The notes: generated by a model not told the origin, from the letters alone. A stretch of DNA of 64,000 nt from Rhizobium sp. 18065 (GCF_902706095.1 NZ_CACSJP010000010.1:117989-181988), one strand, 5' to 3'; positions 1 to 8,221 are shown, numbered from the stretch's first letter. Numbers and translations are program-made.

Positions 1-133
1 TGGCCGCTTCGAAGAAGCCGTTGCCGAGCGACTTGACGACCAGTGCGATCTTCATGTCGGCGGCCTGTACTGCCGAACCCATTGATGCGATGGCAAATAC
101 CACGCCGGCCAGTAGTGTCTTATTCAGTTTCAT
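1..133 (-). CDS. rhaS: Sugar ABC transporter substrate-binding protein, N-terminal fragment (probable RhaS)
   Basis: The first 44 codons of a gene that runs off the left edge. The product starts with a typical Sec signal peptide (MKLNKTLLAGVVFAIAS..., cleavage expected after VQA) and continues into KIALVVKSLGNGFF, the usual opening beta strand of periplasmic sugar-binding proteins of the ribose/rhamnose class. A strong ribosome binding site (GGGAGGA) precedes the ATG. It lies just downstream of rhaR on the same strand, which matches the rhizobial order rhaR-rhaS-transporter genes. The name rests on this context, because too little of the protein is visible to prove the substrate. Confidence 0.75.
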   Translation of the reverse strand, partial: MKLNKTLLAGVVFAIASMGSAVQAADMKIALVVKSLGNGFFEAA

Positions 134-189
134 ATTTTCCTCCCAGGTTGATGAACTGCTGAACTCCCCCTCGTCAGCCCCGAATTCAA

Positions 190-1002
190 TCAGGCGACTG
201 ACGTGGTATCCTCCTTTTCCGATGAAGCCGCTGGCCTCACCATAATCAGCTTGATGCCGGCGTCGGTGACCATATTGGCCGCTTCGTCGGAAATTCTGTC
301 GTCGGTAATGATGGTCGAAACCTTGTCGAGCGAGCACAGGATCATGCTCGAGCGCTTGGCGAACTTGCTGCTGTCGATCATGACAATCAGTTCTTCGGCC
401 TGGCGCACCAGCTTCTGTTCGCTCTGGATGACCAGGGCATCGGATTCCATCACGCCGAGGGCATTGATGCCTTGTGCGCCGATGAAGATGCGGCGGGCGT
501 AAAAATTGCGGATCGCGTCATTGTCGAATGGCGACAGGATCAGGCTCTGGTCGCGGTAGACCGCGCCACCCGGAACCGAGACATTGCATTTGGAATGTTT
601 CACCAGATGTTCGGCAATAGCGAAGGAATTGGTCATGACCTGCAGGCGGCGGGCAGACATGAAGTGCACCATCTGAAATGTCGTGGTGCCGCCATTGATG
701 ATGATCGAATCGCCTTCCTCGCACAAGTCGACGGCGGCGCGCGCAATTGCGCGTTTCTTGTCGATGTTGATCGATTCGGACACCCGGAAGGGGCGCGCGG
801 CCAGATTTCCCAGCTGCGGCGGATGCACGGCCTCGGCGCCGCCGCGGACACGACGAAGCTTTCCCTGCACATGCAGAGAGGCGATGTCCCGTCTGATCGT
901 GGCTTCTGATGCCTCGGTCAATTCAGCGATGTCCTGCACGGTGACAACCGGCTTTTCCTGGATCGCGCTAAGTATGATGCGATGGCGTTCGCGTTCGTGC
1001 AT
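190..1002 (-). CDS. rhaR: DeoR-family transcriptional repressor of rhamnose catabolism
   Basis: A 270-residue regulator. Residues about 5-58 form the DeoR helix-turn-helix (TVQDIAELTEASEATIRRDI) and the rest is a DeoRC sugar-phosphate sensor domain with the family hallmarks IIINGGTTT and a late K/D-rich stretch (IDSSKFAKRS). AGGAGGA lies ahead of the ATG. It is divergent from rhaD across a 202 bp gap and co-directional with the rhaS start. In Rhizobium leguminosarum a DeoR-type RhaR represses the rha genes, and the layout here fits that role. The inducer cannot be read from the sequence. Confidence 0.88.
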   Translation of the reverse strand: MHERERHRIILSAIQEKPVVTVQDIAELTEASEATIRRDIASLHVQGKLRRVRGGAEAVHPPQLGNLAARPFRVSESINIDKKRAIARAAVDLCEEGDSIIINGGTTTFQMVHFMSARRLQVMTNSFAIAEHLVKHSKCNVSVPGGAVYRDQSLILSPFDNDAIRNFYARRIFIGAQGINALGVMESDALVIQSEQKLVRQAEELIVMIDSSKFAKRSSMILCSLDKVSTIITDDRISDEAANMVTDAGIKLIMVRPAASSEKEDTTSVA

Positions 1003-1053
1003 GGGGCTCCTCCTGATCCTGATTTATTCGGATTGTTTTTAACCTGTCAATCA

Positions 1054-1107
1054 GAAACGATCAAAAAAGATAATATTGCAGCGCACAATGAAAAGAAATG
1101 ATCGAAA
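1054..1107. promoter_or_regulatory. Candidate RhaR operator pair (two direct repeats)
   Basis: Two near-identical 13-mers, GAAACGATCAAAA (1054-1066) and GAAATGATCGAAA (1095-1107), lie 41 bp apart start to start, close to four helical turns, in the rhaR/rhaD gap. Repeated A/T-flanked GATC-containing boxes at such spacing are typical of DeoR-family operators that act by looping. The repeats are visible in the sequence; their binding by RhaR is inferred. Confidence 0.5.
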
Positions 1108-1111
1108 CTGA

Positions 1112-1141
1112 TTGACAATAGCGGATTCAATGCGCGATACC
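1112..1141 (+). promoter_or_regulatory. Possible sigma-70 promoter of rhaD
   Basis: A perfect -35 TTGACA at 1112-1117 is followed after 18 nt by a weak -10 (GATACC, 1136-1141). It sits directly after the second RhaR box, so a bound repressor would block it. The -10 is poor, so this is tentative. Confidence 0.35.
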
Positions 1142-1204
1142 CTTCGGCAAGAAGGAGATGGGTCCGTGCATTTCGGCCCATGAACAACTACCTGGGAGGA
1201 TGTC

Positions 1205-3301
1205 ATGACGGGCCAAACCCGCCTTCTCGATAATCGTTGGGATGATGCCTACGCTGCCAAGCTCGATGAGCCGGGCAAGCTGCTTTATCGTTCGAACCTG
1301 CTCGGCGCGGACAAGCGCATCACCAATTACGGCGGTGGCAATACCTCGGCCAAGGTCATGGAAACCGATCCGCTGACCGGCGAAAAAGTTCAGGTTCTCT
1401 GGGTCAAGGGCTCTGGAGGCGACGTCGGCACGATCAAGCTCGACGGTTTCTCGACGTTGTATCAGGACAAGCTCGATGCCCTGAAAGGCATCTACAAGGG
1501 CGTTGCCGACGAAGACCGCATGGTCGGCTTCCTGCCGCATTGCACCTTCAACCTGAACCCGCGTGCTGCCTCGATCGACACGCCGCTGCACGGTTTCGTG
1601 CCGTTCACGCATGTCGATCACATGCATCCGGATGCGATCATCGCGATTGCCGCGTCGAAGAATTCCAAGGAACTGACGCAGCAGATCTTCGGTGCCGACA
1701 TTGGCTGGCTGCCCTGGCGCCGTCCCGGTTTCCAGCTTGGCCTCGATCTGGAAGCCTTCGTCAAGGCGAACCCGACAGCCAAGGGTGTCGTGCTCGAAAG
1801 CCATGGCCTGTTCACCTGGGACAATGATGCCAAGGATTGCTACCTGCTGACGCTCGAGATCATCAACAAGGCGATCGAGTGGTTTGCCAAGCAGACCGAA
1901 GGCAAGACGATTTTCGGCGGTTCTGTTTCCAAGAGCCTGCCGGCTTCAGATCGTCGTGCGATTGCTGCAAGACTGATGCCGGAAATCCGTGGCCGGATCG
2001 GCAAGGCAGAGCGCAAGCTCGGTCATTTCGACGACCAGGACGCCGTGCTCGAATTCGTCAATTCCAAGCAGCTTCAGCCGCTTGGCGCACTCGGCACATC
2101 CTGCCCGGACCATTTCCTGCGCACCAAGATCCGCCCGCTGATCGTCGATTTCGACCCGGCAAAGCCGGATGTCGACGCGGTTCTCGGCGGTCTCGACAAG
2201 GCGCTTGAAGCCTACCGCGCCGATTACACGCGCTACTATGAGAGCTGCAAGCACGACAACTCGCCGAAGATCCGTGATCCCAATCCGGTCATCTTCCTGG
2301 TGCCGGGCGTCGGCATGTTCTCTTTCGCCAAGGACAAGGCGACCGCCCGTATCGCCGGTGAGTTCTATGTCAACGCGATCAACGTGATGAAGGGCGCCTC
2401 CACGGTTTCCGAATATCAGGGCCTGCCGGAACAGGAAGCCTTCGATATCGAATACTGGCTGCTCGAAGAAGCCAAGCTTCAGCGCATGCCGAAGCCGAAG
2501 AGCCTGGCCGGCAAGGTCGCCTTCGTCACCGGTGGTGCCGGCGGCATTGGCCGTGCCACCGCCGAGCGTCTGGTTTCCGAAGGTGCGTGCGTGGTTCTGG
2601 CCGATATCGACGCCAAGACACTTGCCGAGACCACGGCCGATTTCTCCAAGCGTCATGGCGGTGACGTCGTGCGCTCGGTGCAGCTTGACGTGACCAAGGA
2701 AGACGCCGTCCTGCAGTCGTTCATCGAGGCTTCGGTCGAATTCGGTGGCGTCGACATACTGGTGTCGAATGCCGGTATCGCGTCTTCGGCGCCGGTCGAA
2801 GACACGACGCTGGCGATGTGGAACAAGAATATCGACATTCTCGCGACCGGCTATTTCCTCGTGTCGCGCGAAGCGTTCCGCCTGTTCCGCCGTCAGGCGC
2901 TTGGCGGCAATGTCGTCTTCGTCGCGTCGAAGAACGGTCTTGCCTCCTCGCCGAATGCATCGGCCTATTGCACGGCCAAGGCTGCCGAAATCCATCTGGC
3001 CCGTTGCCTGGCGCTGGAAGGCGCAGATGCCGGCATTCGCGTCAACACGGTGAACCCGGATGCGGTTCTGCGTGGATCGAAGATCTGGAACGGCGAATGG
3101 CGCGAACAGCGTGCAGCGTCCTCGAAGATCGAAGTGGACGATCTCGAGGAACATTACCGCAAGCGTTCGATGCTGAAGCTGAACGTCTTCCCGGAAGATA
3201 TTGCCGAGGCGATCTACTTCCTCGCGTCCGATCTTTCGGCAAAATCGACCGGCAACATCATCAATGTCGATGCCGGCAACGCCCAGAGCTTTACCCGATA
3301 A
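1205..3301 (+). CDS. rhaD: Bifunctional rhamnulose-1-phosphate aldolase / short-chain dehydrogenase
   Basis: A 698-residue two-domain enzyme. Residues about 20-400 are a class II aldolase domain, with the zinc-site histidine pair in the HVDHMHPDAI stretch. Residues about 430-698 are a short-chain dehydrogenase with the NAD-binding TGGAGGIG and the catalytic YCTAK motif. In rhizobia this fused RhaD splits rhamnulose-1-phosphate into dihydroxyacetone phosphate and lactaldehyde, and the dehydrogenase half is thought to oxidise lactaldehyde. GGGAGGA stands 4 nt before the ATG. The length is usual for the fused form. Rhamnose isomerase lies downstream, separated by one opposed small gene. Confidence 0.93.
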   Translation: MTGQTRLLDNRWDDAYAAKLDEPGKLLYRSNLLGADKRITNYGGGNTSAKVMETDPLTGEKVQVLWVKGSGGDVGTIKLDGFSTLYQDKLDALKGIYKGVADEDRMVGFLPHCTFNLNPRAASIDTPLHGFVPFTHVDHMHPDAIIAIAASKNSKELTQQIFGADIGWLPWRRPGFQLGLDLEAFVKANPTAKGVVLESHGLFTWDNDAKDCYLLTLEIINKAIEWFAKQTEGKTIFGGSVSKSLPASDRRAIAARLMPEIRGRIGKAERKLGHFDDQDAVLEFVNSKQLQPLGALGTSCPDHFLRTKIRPLIVDFDPAKPDVDAVLGGLDKALEAYRADYTRYYESCKHDNSPKIRDPNPVIFLVPGVGMFSFAKDKATARIAGEFYVNAINVMKGASTVSEYQGLPEQEAFDIEYWLLEEAKLQRMPKPKSLAGKVAFVTGGAGGIGRATAERLVSEGACVVLADIDAKTLAETTADFSKRHGGDVVRSVQLDVTKEDAVLQSFIEASVEFGGVDILVSNAGIASSAPVEDTTLAMWNKNIDILATGYFLVSREAFRLFRRQALGGNVVFVASKNGLASSPNASAYCTAKAAEIHLARCLALEGADAGIRVNTVNPDAVLRGSKIWNGEWREQRAASSKIEVDDLEEHYRKRSMLKLNVFPEDIAEAIYFLASDLSAKSTGNIINVDAGNAQSFTR

Positions 3302-3314
3302 GCTATCCTCCCGG

Positions 3315-3346
3315 GTCCCGCGGCGGCGCAAATGCCGCGGCGGGAC
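3315..3346. terminator. Convergent hairpin terminator between rhaD and the Pmp3-like gene
   Basis: A GC-rich inverted repeat (GTCCCGCGGCGGC / GCCGCGGCGGGAC, one mismatch, loop GCAAAT) begins 13 nt after the rhaD stop and is followed by a pyrimidine-rich run. It lies 5 nt beyond the stop codon of the opposed small gene, so it can serve both transcripts. Confidence 0.65.
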
Positions 3347-3351
3347 TTCCC

Positions 3352-3510
3352 TTACTTTCTGAGAATAACCCAGATTGCATGGATGATACCCGGCACATAG
3401 CCGCAGAGTGTCAGCAGGATATTCAGCCAGAATTGAAGGCCGATGCCGACCTGCAGGAAAACGCCGACGGGCGGCAGGATAATGGCAAGCAGAATGCGTA
3501 GAACGTCCAT
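3352..3510 (-). CDS. Pmp3/YqaE-family small membrane protein
   Basis: A 52-residue protein made of two hydrophobic helices (about 3-25 and 28-50), with the family signature PPVGVFLQVG and the second-helix pattern LCGYVPGIIHAIWVI. Pmp3/YqaE proteins are tiny inner-membrane proteins often linked to salt or envelope stress. The ATG at 3510 is chosen because the family starts right at the first helix, and longer readings add a tail unlike the family. It is encoded antisense between rhaD and rhaI, which is odd for a catabolic operon. Confidence 0.85.
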   Translation of the reverse strand: MDVLRILLAIILPPVGVFLQVGIGLQFWLNILLTLCGYVPGIIHAIWVILRK

Positions 3511-3585
3511 GATGACTCCGGTTCTCTGGATTGGTTCAGTTAAACGCGGATGGAACAAAATCGTTCGCGTGAGGAGGAGGAAATA

Positions 3586-4878
3586 ATGACGGACAGCAAG
3601 ATTTCGGCCGATTTCATCGCCGCCGACAATGACAAGCGCGCAGCCGCGCTCAAATCCGATTATGCTGCGCTCGGCGAAAAGCTCGCCCGCAGCAATGTCG
3701 ATATCGATGCGGTGACCGCCAAGGTCGCCGAATTCTTCGTCGCCGTCCCGTCCTGGGGTGTCGGGACCGGTGGCACGCGCTTTGCCCGTTTCCCGGGTCT
3801 CGGCGAGCCGCGCAACATTTTCGACAAGCTCGAGGATTGTTCGGTCATCAATGAACTGACCCGCGCGACGCCGACAGTTTCGCTGCATATTCCGTGGGAC
3901 AAGACCGATCCGAAGGAATTGAAGGCCAAGGGCGATCAGCTCGGTCTCGGCTTCGACGCGATGAATTCGAATACGTTCTCCGACGCGCCGGATCAGGCGA
4001 ATTCCTACAAATACGGCTCGCTCAGCCATGTGGATGCGGCAACCCGCGCACAGGCGGTCGAACACAACATCGAATGCATCGAGATCGGCAATGCTATCGG
4101 CTCGAAGGCGCTGACGGTGTGGGTTGGTGATGGCTCGAACTTCCCCGGCCAGACGAACTTTACCCGCCAGTTCGAGCGTTATCTCGCGGCGATGGCGGAT
4201 ATCTACAAGGCACTGCCGGATGACTGGCGGCTGTTTTCCGAACACAAGATGTACGAGCCGGCCTTCTATTCGACCGTCGTGCAGGATTGGGGAACGAGCT
4301 ATCTGATCGCCCAGACGCTGGGCCCGAAGGCGCAATGCCTTGTCGACCTCGGGCATCATGCGCCCAATACCAATATCGAGATGATCGTTGCCCGGCTGAT
4401 CCAGTTCGGCAAGCTCGGTGGTTTCCACTTTAACGATTCCAAGTATGGCGACGACGATCTGGATGCCGGTTCTGTCGAACCTTACCGACTGTTCCTGGTG
4501 TTCAACGAACTGGTCGACGCAGAATATCGCGGCGTAAAGGGTTTCCATCCGGCGCATATGATCGACCAGTCGCATAACGTGACCGATCCGATCGAAAGCC
4601 TGATCTCGAGCGCCAACGAAATCCGCCGCGCCTATGCGCAGGCGCTGCTGGTCGATCGTGCAGCGCTTGGCGGCTATCAGGACGGCAATGATGCGCTGAT
4701 GGCGACGGAAACCCTGAAGCGCGCCTATCGCACCGATGTCGAGGCGATCCTTGCCGAGGCCCGTCGTCGCACCGGTGGCGCGATCGATCCAATCGCCGCC
4801 TATCGCGCCAGCGGTTACCGCGCCAAGGTGGCGGCCGAACGTCCTGCGGTGAAGGGCGGCTCGGGCGGTATCGTCTGA
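3586..4878 (+). CDS. rhaI: L-rhamnose isomerase, rhizobial type
   Basis: A 430-residue TIM-barrel sugar isomerase that converts L-rhamnose to L-rhamnulose. Metal and substrate residues are visible in VDLGHHAPNTN and in FHFNDSKYGDDDLDAG. The start at 3586 follows a very strong GAGGAGGAGG site; an ATG 36 nt upstream would put that site inside the coding region. Rhizobial rhaI and rhaD usually form one operon. Here an opposed gene and a terminator hairpin lie between them, so rhaI may need its own promoter in the 75 nt after the small gene. Confidence 0.92.
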   Translation: MTDSKISADFIAADNDKRAAALKSDYAALGEKLARSNVDIDAVTAKVAEFFVAVPSWGVGTGGTRFARFPGLGEPRNIFDKLEDCSVINELTRATPTVSLHIPWDKTDPKELKAKGDQLGLGFDAMNSNTFSDAPDQANSYKYGSLSHVDAATRAQAVEHNIECIEIGNAIGSKALTVWVGDGSNFPGQTNFTRQFERYLAAMADIYKALPDDWRLFSEHKMYEPAFYSTVVQDWGTSYLIAQTLGPKAQCLVDLGHHAPNTNIEMIVARLIQFGKLGGFHFNDSKYGDDDLDAGSVEPYRLFLVFNELVDAEYRGVKGFHPAHMIDQSHNVTDPIESLISSANEIRRAYAQALLVDRAALGGYQDGNDALMATETLKRAYRTDVEAILAEARRRTGGAIDPIAAYRASGYRAKVAAERPAVKGGSGGIV

Positions 4879-4906
4879 GCGATCCCATTTATTCCAACAA
4901 ATGAAA

Positions 4907-4932
4907 ACGCCCGGACCGCAAGGTCCGGGCGT
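4907..4932 (+). terminator. Intrinsic terminator of rhaI
   Basis: A perfect stem (ACGCCCGGACC, loop GCAA, GGTCCGGGCGT) starts 28 nt after the rhaI stop and is followed by a T-rich stretch (CTCTCTTTGGG). It also separates rhaI from the opposed Bax-inhibitor-like gene. Confidence 0.75.
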
Positions 4933-4975
4933 CTCTCTTTGGGTGTTTCTCCCGACGCGATTTTTCGCGTTTCTT

Positions 4976-5695
4976 TTATTCTTCGCGCTGGCCGGTAAGG
5001 CTCAGCAGCATCTGGAACAGGTTGACGAAGTTCAGGTAGAGCGAGAGCGCACCGAAGACGGCAAGCTTCTGCTGGCTTTCCTGGTCGACGTTCTCGGCAT
5101 ACTGTTCCTTGATGTTCTGCGTGTCGTAGGCGGTCAGGCCAACGAAGACGACTACGCCGATGACCGAGACTGCGAACTGCAGGGCGCTCGAGCCGAGGAA
5201 GATGTTGACGACCGAGGCGATGACGATGCCGATCAGGCCCATCATCAGGAACGAGCCCATCTTCGCCAGGTCACGCTTGGTGGTATAGCCATAAAGGCTG
5301 GTCGCACCGAACATGGTGGCGGTGATGAAGAAGGTGCGCGCGATCGATGCTCCGGTGAAGACCAGGAAGACCGAGGCGAGCGAGAGACCCATCACGGCGC
5401 AGAATGCCCAGAATGTCATCTGTGCGGTCGAGGCCGACATGGTCTGGATGCGGAACGAGAAGAAGAAGACGAAGGCGAGCGGTGCCAGCATCACGACCCA
5501 TTTCAACGGGGACGAGAAGATCGGCACATAAAGGGCGGGCGTCGAGCCGACAAAGTAGGCGACCAGGCCGGTGATGGCCAGGCCGAGGCCCATGTAGTTG
5601 TATACGCGCAGCATGTGCTGGCGTAGGCCCTCGTCGAAAAGGGCTGCGGACTGTGCCTGGCTACCGTAGCCGAAGCGGTTCTGGATAGGATCCAT
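4976..5695 (-). CDS. Bax inhibitor-1/YccA family membrane protein
   Basis: A 239-residue protein with seven predicted membrane segments and the BI-1 family pattern, including MGLGLAITGLVAYFVG near the N terminus and LTAYDTQNIKEQY in the last third, where acidic residues form the conserved pore site. Bacterial members are inner-membrane proteins, some acting as pH-sensitive calcium leak channels. The start at 5695 is chosen for AAGGAGG at proper distance; an upstream start would bury this site. It begins 23 nt after the anti-sigma stop on the same strand, so it may be the third gene of the sigma operon. Confidence 0.88.
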   Translation of the reverse strand: MDPIQNRFGYGSQAQSAALFDEGLRQHMLRVYNYMGLGLAITGLVAYFVGSTPALYVPIFSSPLKWVVMLAPLAFVFFFSFRIQTMSASTAQMTFWAFCAVMGLSLASVFLVFTGASIARTFFITATMFGATSLYGYTTKRDLAKMGSFLMMGLIGIVIASVVNIFLGSSALQFAVSVIGVVVFVGLTAYDTQNIKEQYAENVDQESQQKLAVFGALSLYLNFVNLFQMLLSLTGQREE

Positions 5696-5718
5696 CGTCA
5701 AGTACCTCCTTGGTGAGT

Positions 5719-6492
5719 TCAATAAAGGGTGCGTGCGAGTTTGCGGGCCTGTTCAGCCAGCATTTCGGGATTTTCGGTTTCGGAAATCAGTGCATAGGCG
5801 ACTTCACCGATCTGCCAGTATGCGGCCTGCGTTGTTCCATCCTGCTTGATCAGGACTTGCTGCACCGTGAAGGTTCCCGGACGGACGGCGAAGAGCGACA
5901 GACGTTTGCCTTTGCCGGGGGAAACAGCGAGTTCGACGCTCGGGCCAAAAGCCGAGGGGAAGATCTGTGCGTCATTTACCACCCATTGCGCCGGCATTTC
6001 CGGTAACACGATCGCGGTCGCGGAGCGAATGTCGGCGGCGTCGAAGGTGCTGACTTCGGACTGCGACGGCATTTGTTCACGCAGTTCCGCCGTCTGGTGG
6101 GCGCGAATGGCTTCTTCAACGAAAGCGGGCGGCGGCACCGATGCGACGACCTCGCCGACACCCAGCGGCGCGATCCAGCCGTGGGCGGCCCAGCCGGCGC
6201 CGACGAAGAGCGTTATCATCGCGGCACGGCGAAACAGGTCGAAGGTCCGGCGACGGCTGAACGCTCTTTCAAGCGTTCGTGCCGCGTCGCGGGTCTCGAT
6301 CTTGCTGACGCTTAGCAGGCCGGCAAGCGATAGCCGCAGTTCGTCGCGCACGCGCAAGTCCGCCATCACCTGGGCGGCCACTTCCGGCCGCTCCGACAGA
6401 TAGGCTTCCACCTCGATGCGGCGTCCGACATCAAGCTGATCGTCGACATAGGCATGCAGGTCTGCTTCGATTATGGGATCATTGCTGGTCAT
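5719..6492 (-). CDS. Transmembrane anti-sigma factor partner of the ECF sigma factor
   Basis: A 257-residue protein with an N-terminal cytoplasmic domain typical of anti-sigma factors (IIEADLHAYVDDQLD...), one membrane helix near residues 95-115 (AAMITLFVGAGWAAHG) and a periplasmic C-terminal part. The ATG at 6492 follows GGAGGC and overlaps the sigma gene by 14 nt, which indicates translational coupling and a matched sigma/anti-sigma pair. The classical zinc-binding HxxxCxxC motif is not visible, so binding does not seem to depend on a zinc site. Confidence 0.82.
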   Translation of the reverse strand: MTSNDPIIEADLHAYVDDQLDVGRRIEVEAYLSERPEVAAQVMADLRVRDELRLSLAGLLSVSKIETRDAARTLERAFSRRRTFDLFRRAAMITLFVGAGWAAHGWIAPLGVGEVVASVPPPAFVEEAIRAHQTAELREQMPSQSEVSTFDAADIRSATAIVLPEMPAQWVVNDAQIFPSAFGPSVELAVSPGKGKRLSLFAVRPGTFTVQQVLIKQDGTTQAAYWQIGEVAYALISETENPEMLAEQARKLARTLY

Positions 6493-7024
6493 CGGGGGTG
6501 CCTCCAACGATGCGTAGGTGGGTCACCTGAGCGGTCCCTTCCTTGTCTTCAATTGCGCGAAGCCGCGCTCTGGCCCGAGAAATGCGCGACATCAGCGTTC
6601 CGACGGGAATGCCGAGCACGTTTGCGGCTTCCTGATAGGAAAGCTCCTCCATGGCGACGAGATGCAGCGCTTCGCGTTGGTCTTCCGGCAGAGCCAGAAA
6701 CGCGTTTCGAACCTGTTTAAGCCGAACCGAATGTTCCTGGTCGGCCGGTATCGACTGCGGCGCCAGATCCAGCGTTGCCGCATCGCGTCTCACACTGGCG
6801 CGCTTGTAGCGCAAGCGGTCGATATGGGTGTTGTGCAGGACAGAAAGCAGCCAGTTGCGGATATTGGCGCCGGTGCGGAAGGTCGATTGCTTTTCAAGCG
6901 CGCGCACCAGCGTGTCGTGCACCAGATCTTCGGCTTCATCCGGATCGCGCGCCAGGGATCGTGCATAGCGTCGCAAGGCTGCGAGCTGTCCAATCACGTT
7001 GAAAGGGTGCGTTCCGGGTTTCAT
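6479..7024 (-). CDS. ECF-family RNA polymerase sigma factor
   Basis: A 181-residue sigma factor with region 2 at about 15-80 (DPDEAEDLVHDTLVRAL, NIRNWLLSVLHNTHIDRLR) and region 4 at about 105-160 (LPEDQREALHLVAMEELSYQEAANVLGIPVGTLMSRISRARARLR). It is followed by its overlapping membrane anti-sigma gene, so the signal is probably extracytoplasmic. It lacks the PhyR/NepR neighbours of the general stress factor EcfG, so it is a different ECF group. A promoter-like element abuts its start codon. Confidence 0.9.
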   Translation of the reverse strand: MKPGTHPFNVIGQLAALRRYARSLARDPDEAEDLVHDTLVRALEKQSTFRTGANIRNWLLSVLHNTHIDRLRYKRASVRRDAATLDLAPQSIPADQEHSVRLKQVRNAFLALPEDQREALHLVAMEELSYQEAANVLGIPVGTLMSRISRARARLRAIEDKEGTAQVTHLRIVGGTPDDQQ

Positions 7025-7031
7025 GCCTCAG

Positions 7032-7060
7032 TATACGAACCCCTGACGATGTTTATTCCC
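7032..7060 (-). promoter_or_regulatory. Candidate ECF-type autoregulatory promoter
   Basis: Read on the minus strand, GGGAATAA (7060-7053) and CGTATA (7037-7032) are separated by 15 nt. Both resemble ECF promoter elements (GGAA-type -35, CGT-type -10). The -10 ends 8 nt before the sigma start codon, so transcription would begin about at the ATG and give a nearly leaderless mRNA. Confidence 0.5.
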
Positions 7061-7092
7061 TGGTGATAAAAATATTTCGGAGCGTTCGCTTG

Positions 7093-7728
7093 TCAGCCGA
7101 TTGCCCAGCCAAGGCTGCGCAATGCGCCATAGATCAGGCCGCCGGAGGTTGCCAGTGCAACGACGGCAAGCGCGACCCCGAGCATGACGATCAAGCCGTC
7201 GCGCTCCATCAGACCAAGGGCGATCATCACCAGAGCTGCCACCGGCAGGAAGTTGCCGAAAGGAATGGGCAGGGCGACGGCAATCGCCAGCAGAAAAACC
7301 GGAATGCCAAGCAGCGACTGCGCTGTGCGGCCGGCAAAATGGCGCATGCGGTTGCGGCGCAGTATCGTTTCAACACGGGAGACCAGAGGGCCGGTGTAAC
7401 GGACCACGAGGCTAATCACATTTGCCGAAATGCGCCGCCGGCCGAGGAAGCGGGGTAGCCATATGCGCTGGAAACCGGCCATGATCTGCACCGCGATGAT
7501 GGCAAGGCAGGTGCCAAAGACCATGCCGAAGGGACCGGGTATCGGGGTCAGCGCGGGCAAAGACAAGATCAGGATGGCGAAGGCAATACTGGTCCGGCCC
7601 ATGGCTGCCAGCAATTCGTCAAGGCTGACCGATCCTGCGGTGTCCGCGTGGGTCACCAGCATCGCCAGCCGCAAAGAGGCGACGCCGGGCTTTCGGTCAT
7701 TGTTCGGTGACATGTCTGGGTCGCTCAT
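7093..7728 (-). CDS. ExoD-family exopolysaccharide synthesis membrane protein
   Basis: A 211-residue membrane protein with four or five hydrophobic segments. It matches the ExoD family pattern: SLDELLAAMGRTSIAFAILILSLPALTPIPGPFGMVFG in the first half and a paired repeat LLAIAVALPIPFGNFLPVAALVMIALGLMERDGL near the end. ExoD affects exopolysaccharide and alkali tolerance in Sinorhizobium, but the biochemical role is unknown. The ATG at 7728 is preceded by AGGAAA; longer readings add a low-complexity tail unlike the family. It is in the same direction as the sigma factor upstream of it in this layout, but has its own transcription unit. Confidence 0.82.
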   Translation of the reverse strand: MSDPDMSPNNDRKPGVASLRLAMLVTHADTAGSVSLDELLAAMGRTSIAFAILILSLPALTPIPGPFGMVFGTCLAIIAVQIMAGFQRIWLPRFLGRRRISANVISLVVRYTGPLVSRVETILRRNRMRHFAGRTAQSLLGIPVFLLAIAVALPIPFGNFLPVAALVMIALGLMERDGLIVMLGVALAVVALATSGGLIYGALRSLGWAIG

Positions 7729-7873
7729 CTCATTTCCTGCTCGTTTCGCGGGGGGACATGTAGGATCGGCTGGCGTCAGCACAAGGCGGGGCAGGTTGGT
7801 TGCCGTTGCACCCTGGGGATGGCTGCCGCTTCGCCTATCGCCGGAACCCATGTCAGGCCAGTTGAACCCTAAG

Positions 7874-7898
7874 GGAACTCTTTGGCGGTCGCTGTGTT
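7874..7898 (+). promoter_or_regulatory. Candidate EcfG/RpoE2 stress promoter
   Basis: GGAAC (7874-7878), 16 nt, then TGTT (7895-7898), close to the GGAAC-N16/17-cGTT consensus of alphaproteobacterial general stress promoters. It lies 33 nt before the start of the small disordered protein gene. Confidence 0.5.
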
Positions 7899-7930
7899 GT
7901 TCCTCCATGACAACAGAGGAGATATCGAAC

Positions 7931-8221
7931 ATGGGCGACGTTGAAGCAGCAAGACATCACAACAGCCAAGCGCCGACGACAAGCGGTCCGGTTGCCGGCC
8001 CGCAGGCGCACCGCGCGGAACAGGGCGAAAAGACCCCAGCCGAACGCAAGCCTTCAGGGGAGCGGAAAGGGGCAATCGTCGAGGATGAAAAGCGGACGAA
8101 AAGCAGCGGGCCGGTGGCAGGACCGCATGCGCGCAAGGATTTGCAGGACGACATGAAGACGCCAGGAACGGGAGCACTGCCCGATTCCGACACGCGCGAG
8201 GTGGATGTCGGTCCCGATTGA
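7931..8221 (+). CDS. Small hydrophilic, probably disordered protein with a repeated SGPVAGP motif
   Basis: A 96-residue protein rich in Gly, Pro, Lys, Glu and Asp, with no hydrophobic segment. A motif appears twice: TTSGPVAGPQAHRA (about 18-31) and KSSGPVAGPHARKD (about 59-72). The ATG at 7931 follows GAGGAGAT at good distance, and a stress-type promoter and a terminator bracket the gene, so it is likely real. No family was recognised. Composition and promoter suggest a stress-induced protein, which is an inference. Confidence 0.65.
   Translation: MGDVEAARHHNSQAPTTSGPVAGPQAHRAEQGEKTPAERKPSGERKGAIVEDEKRTKSSGPVAGPHARKDLQDDMKTPGTGALPDSDTREVDVGPD

Noticed and set aside
1946..3331. Long minus-strand reading (461 codons) opposite rhaD
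   Set aside because: It is antisense to a clear enzyme, rich in Arg/Asp/Gly as expected of a high-GC shadow frame, with no family motif and no ribosome site.
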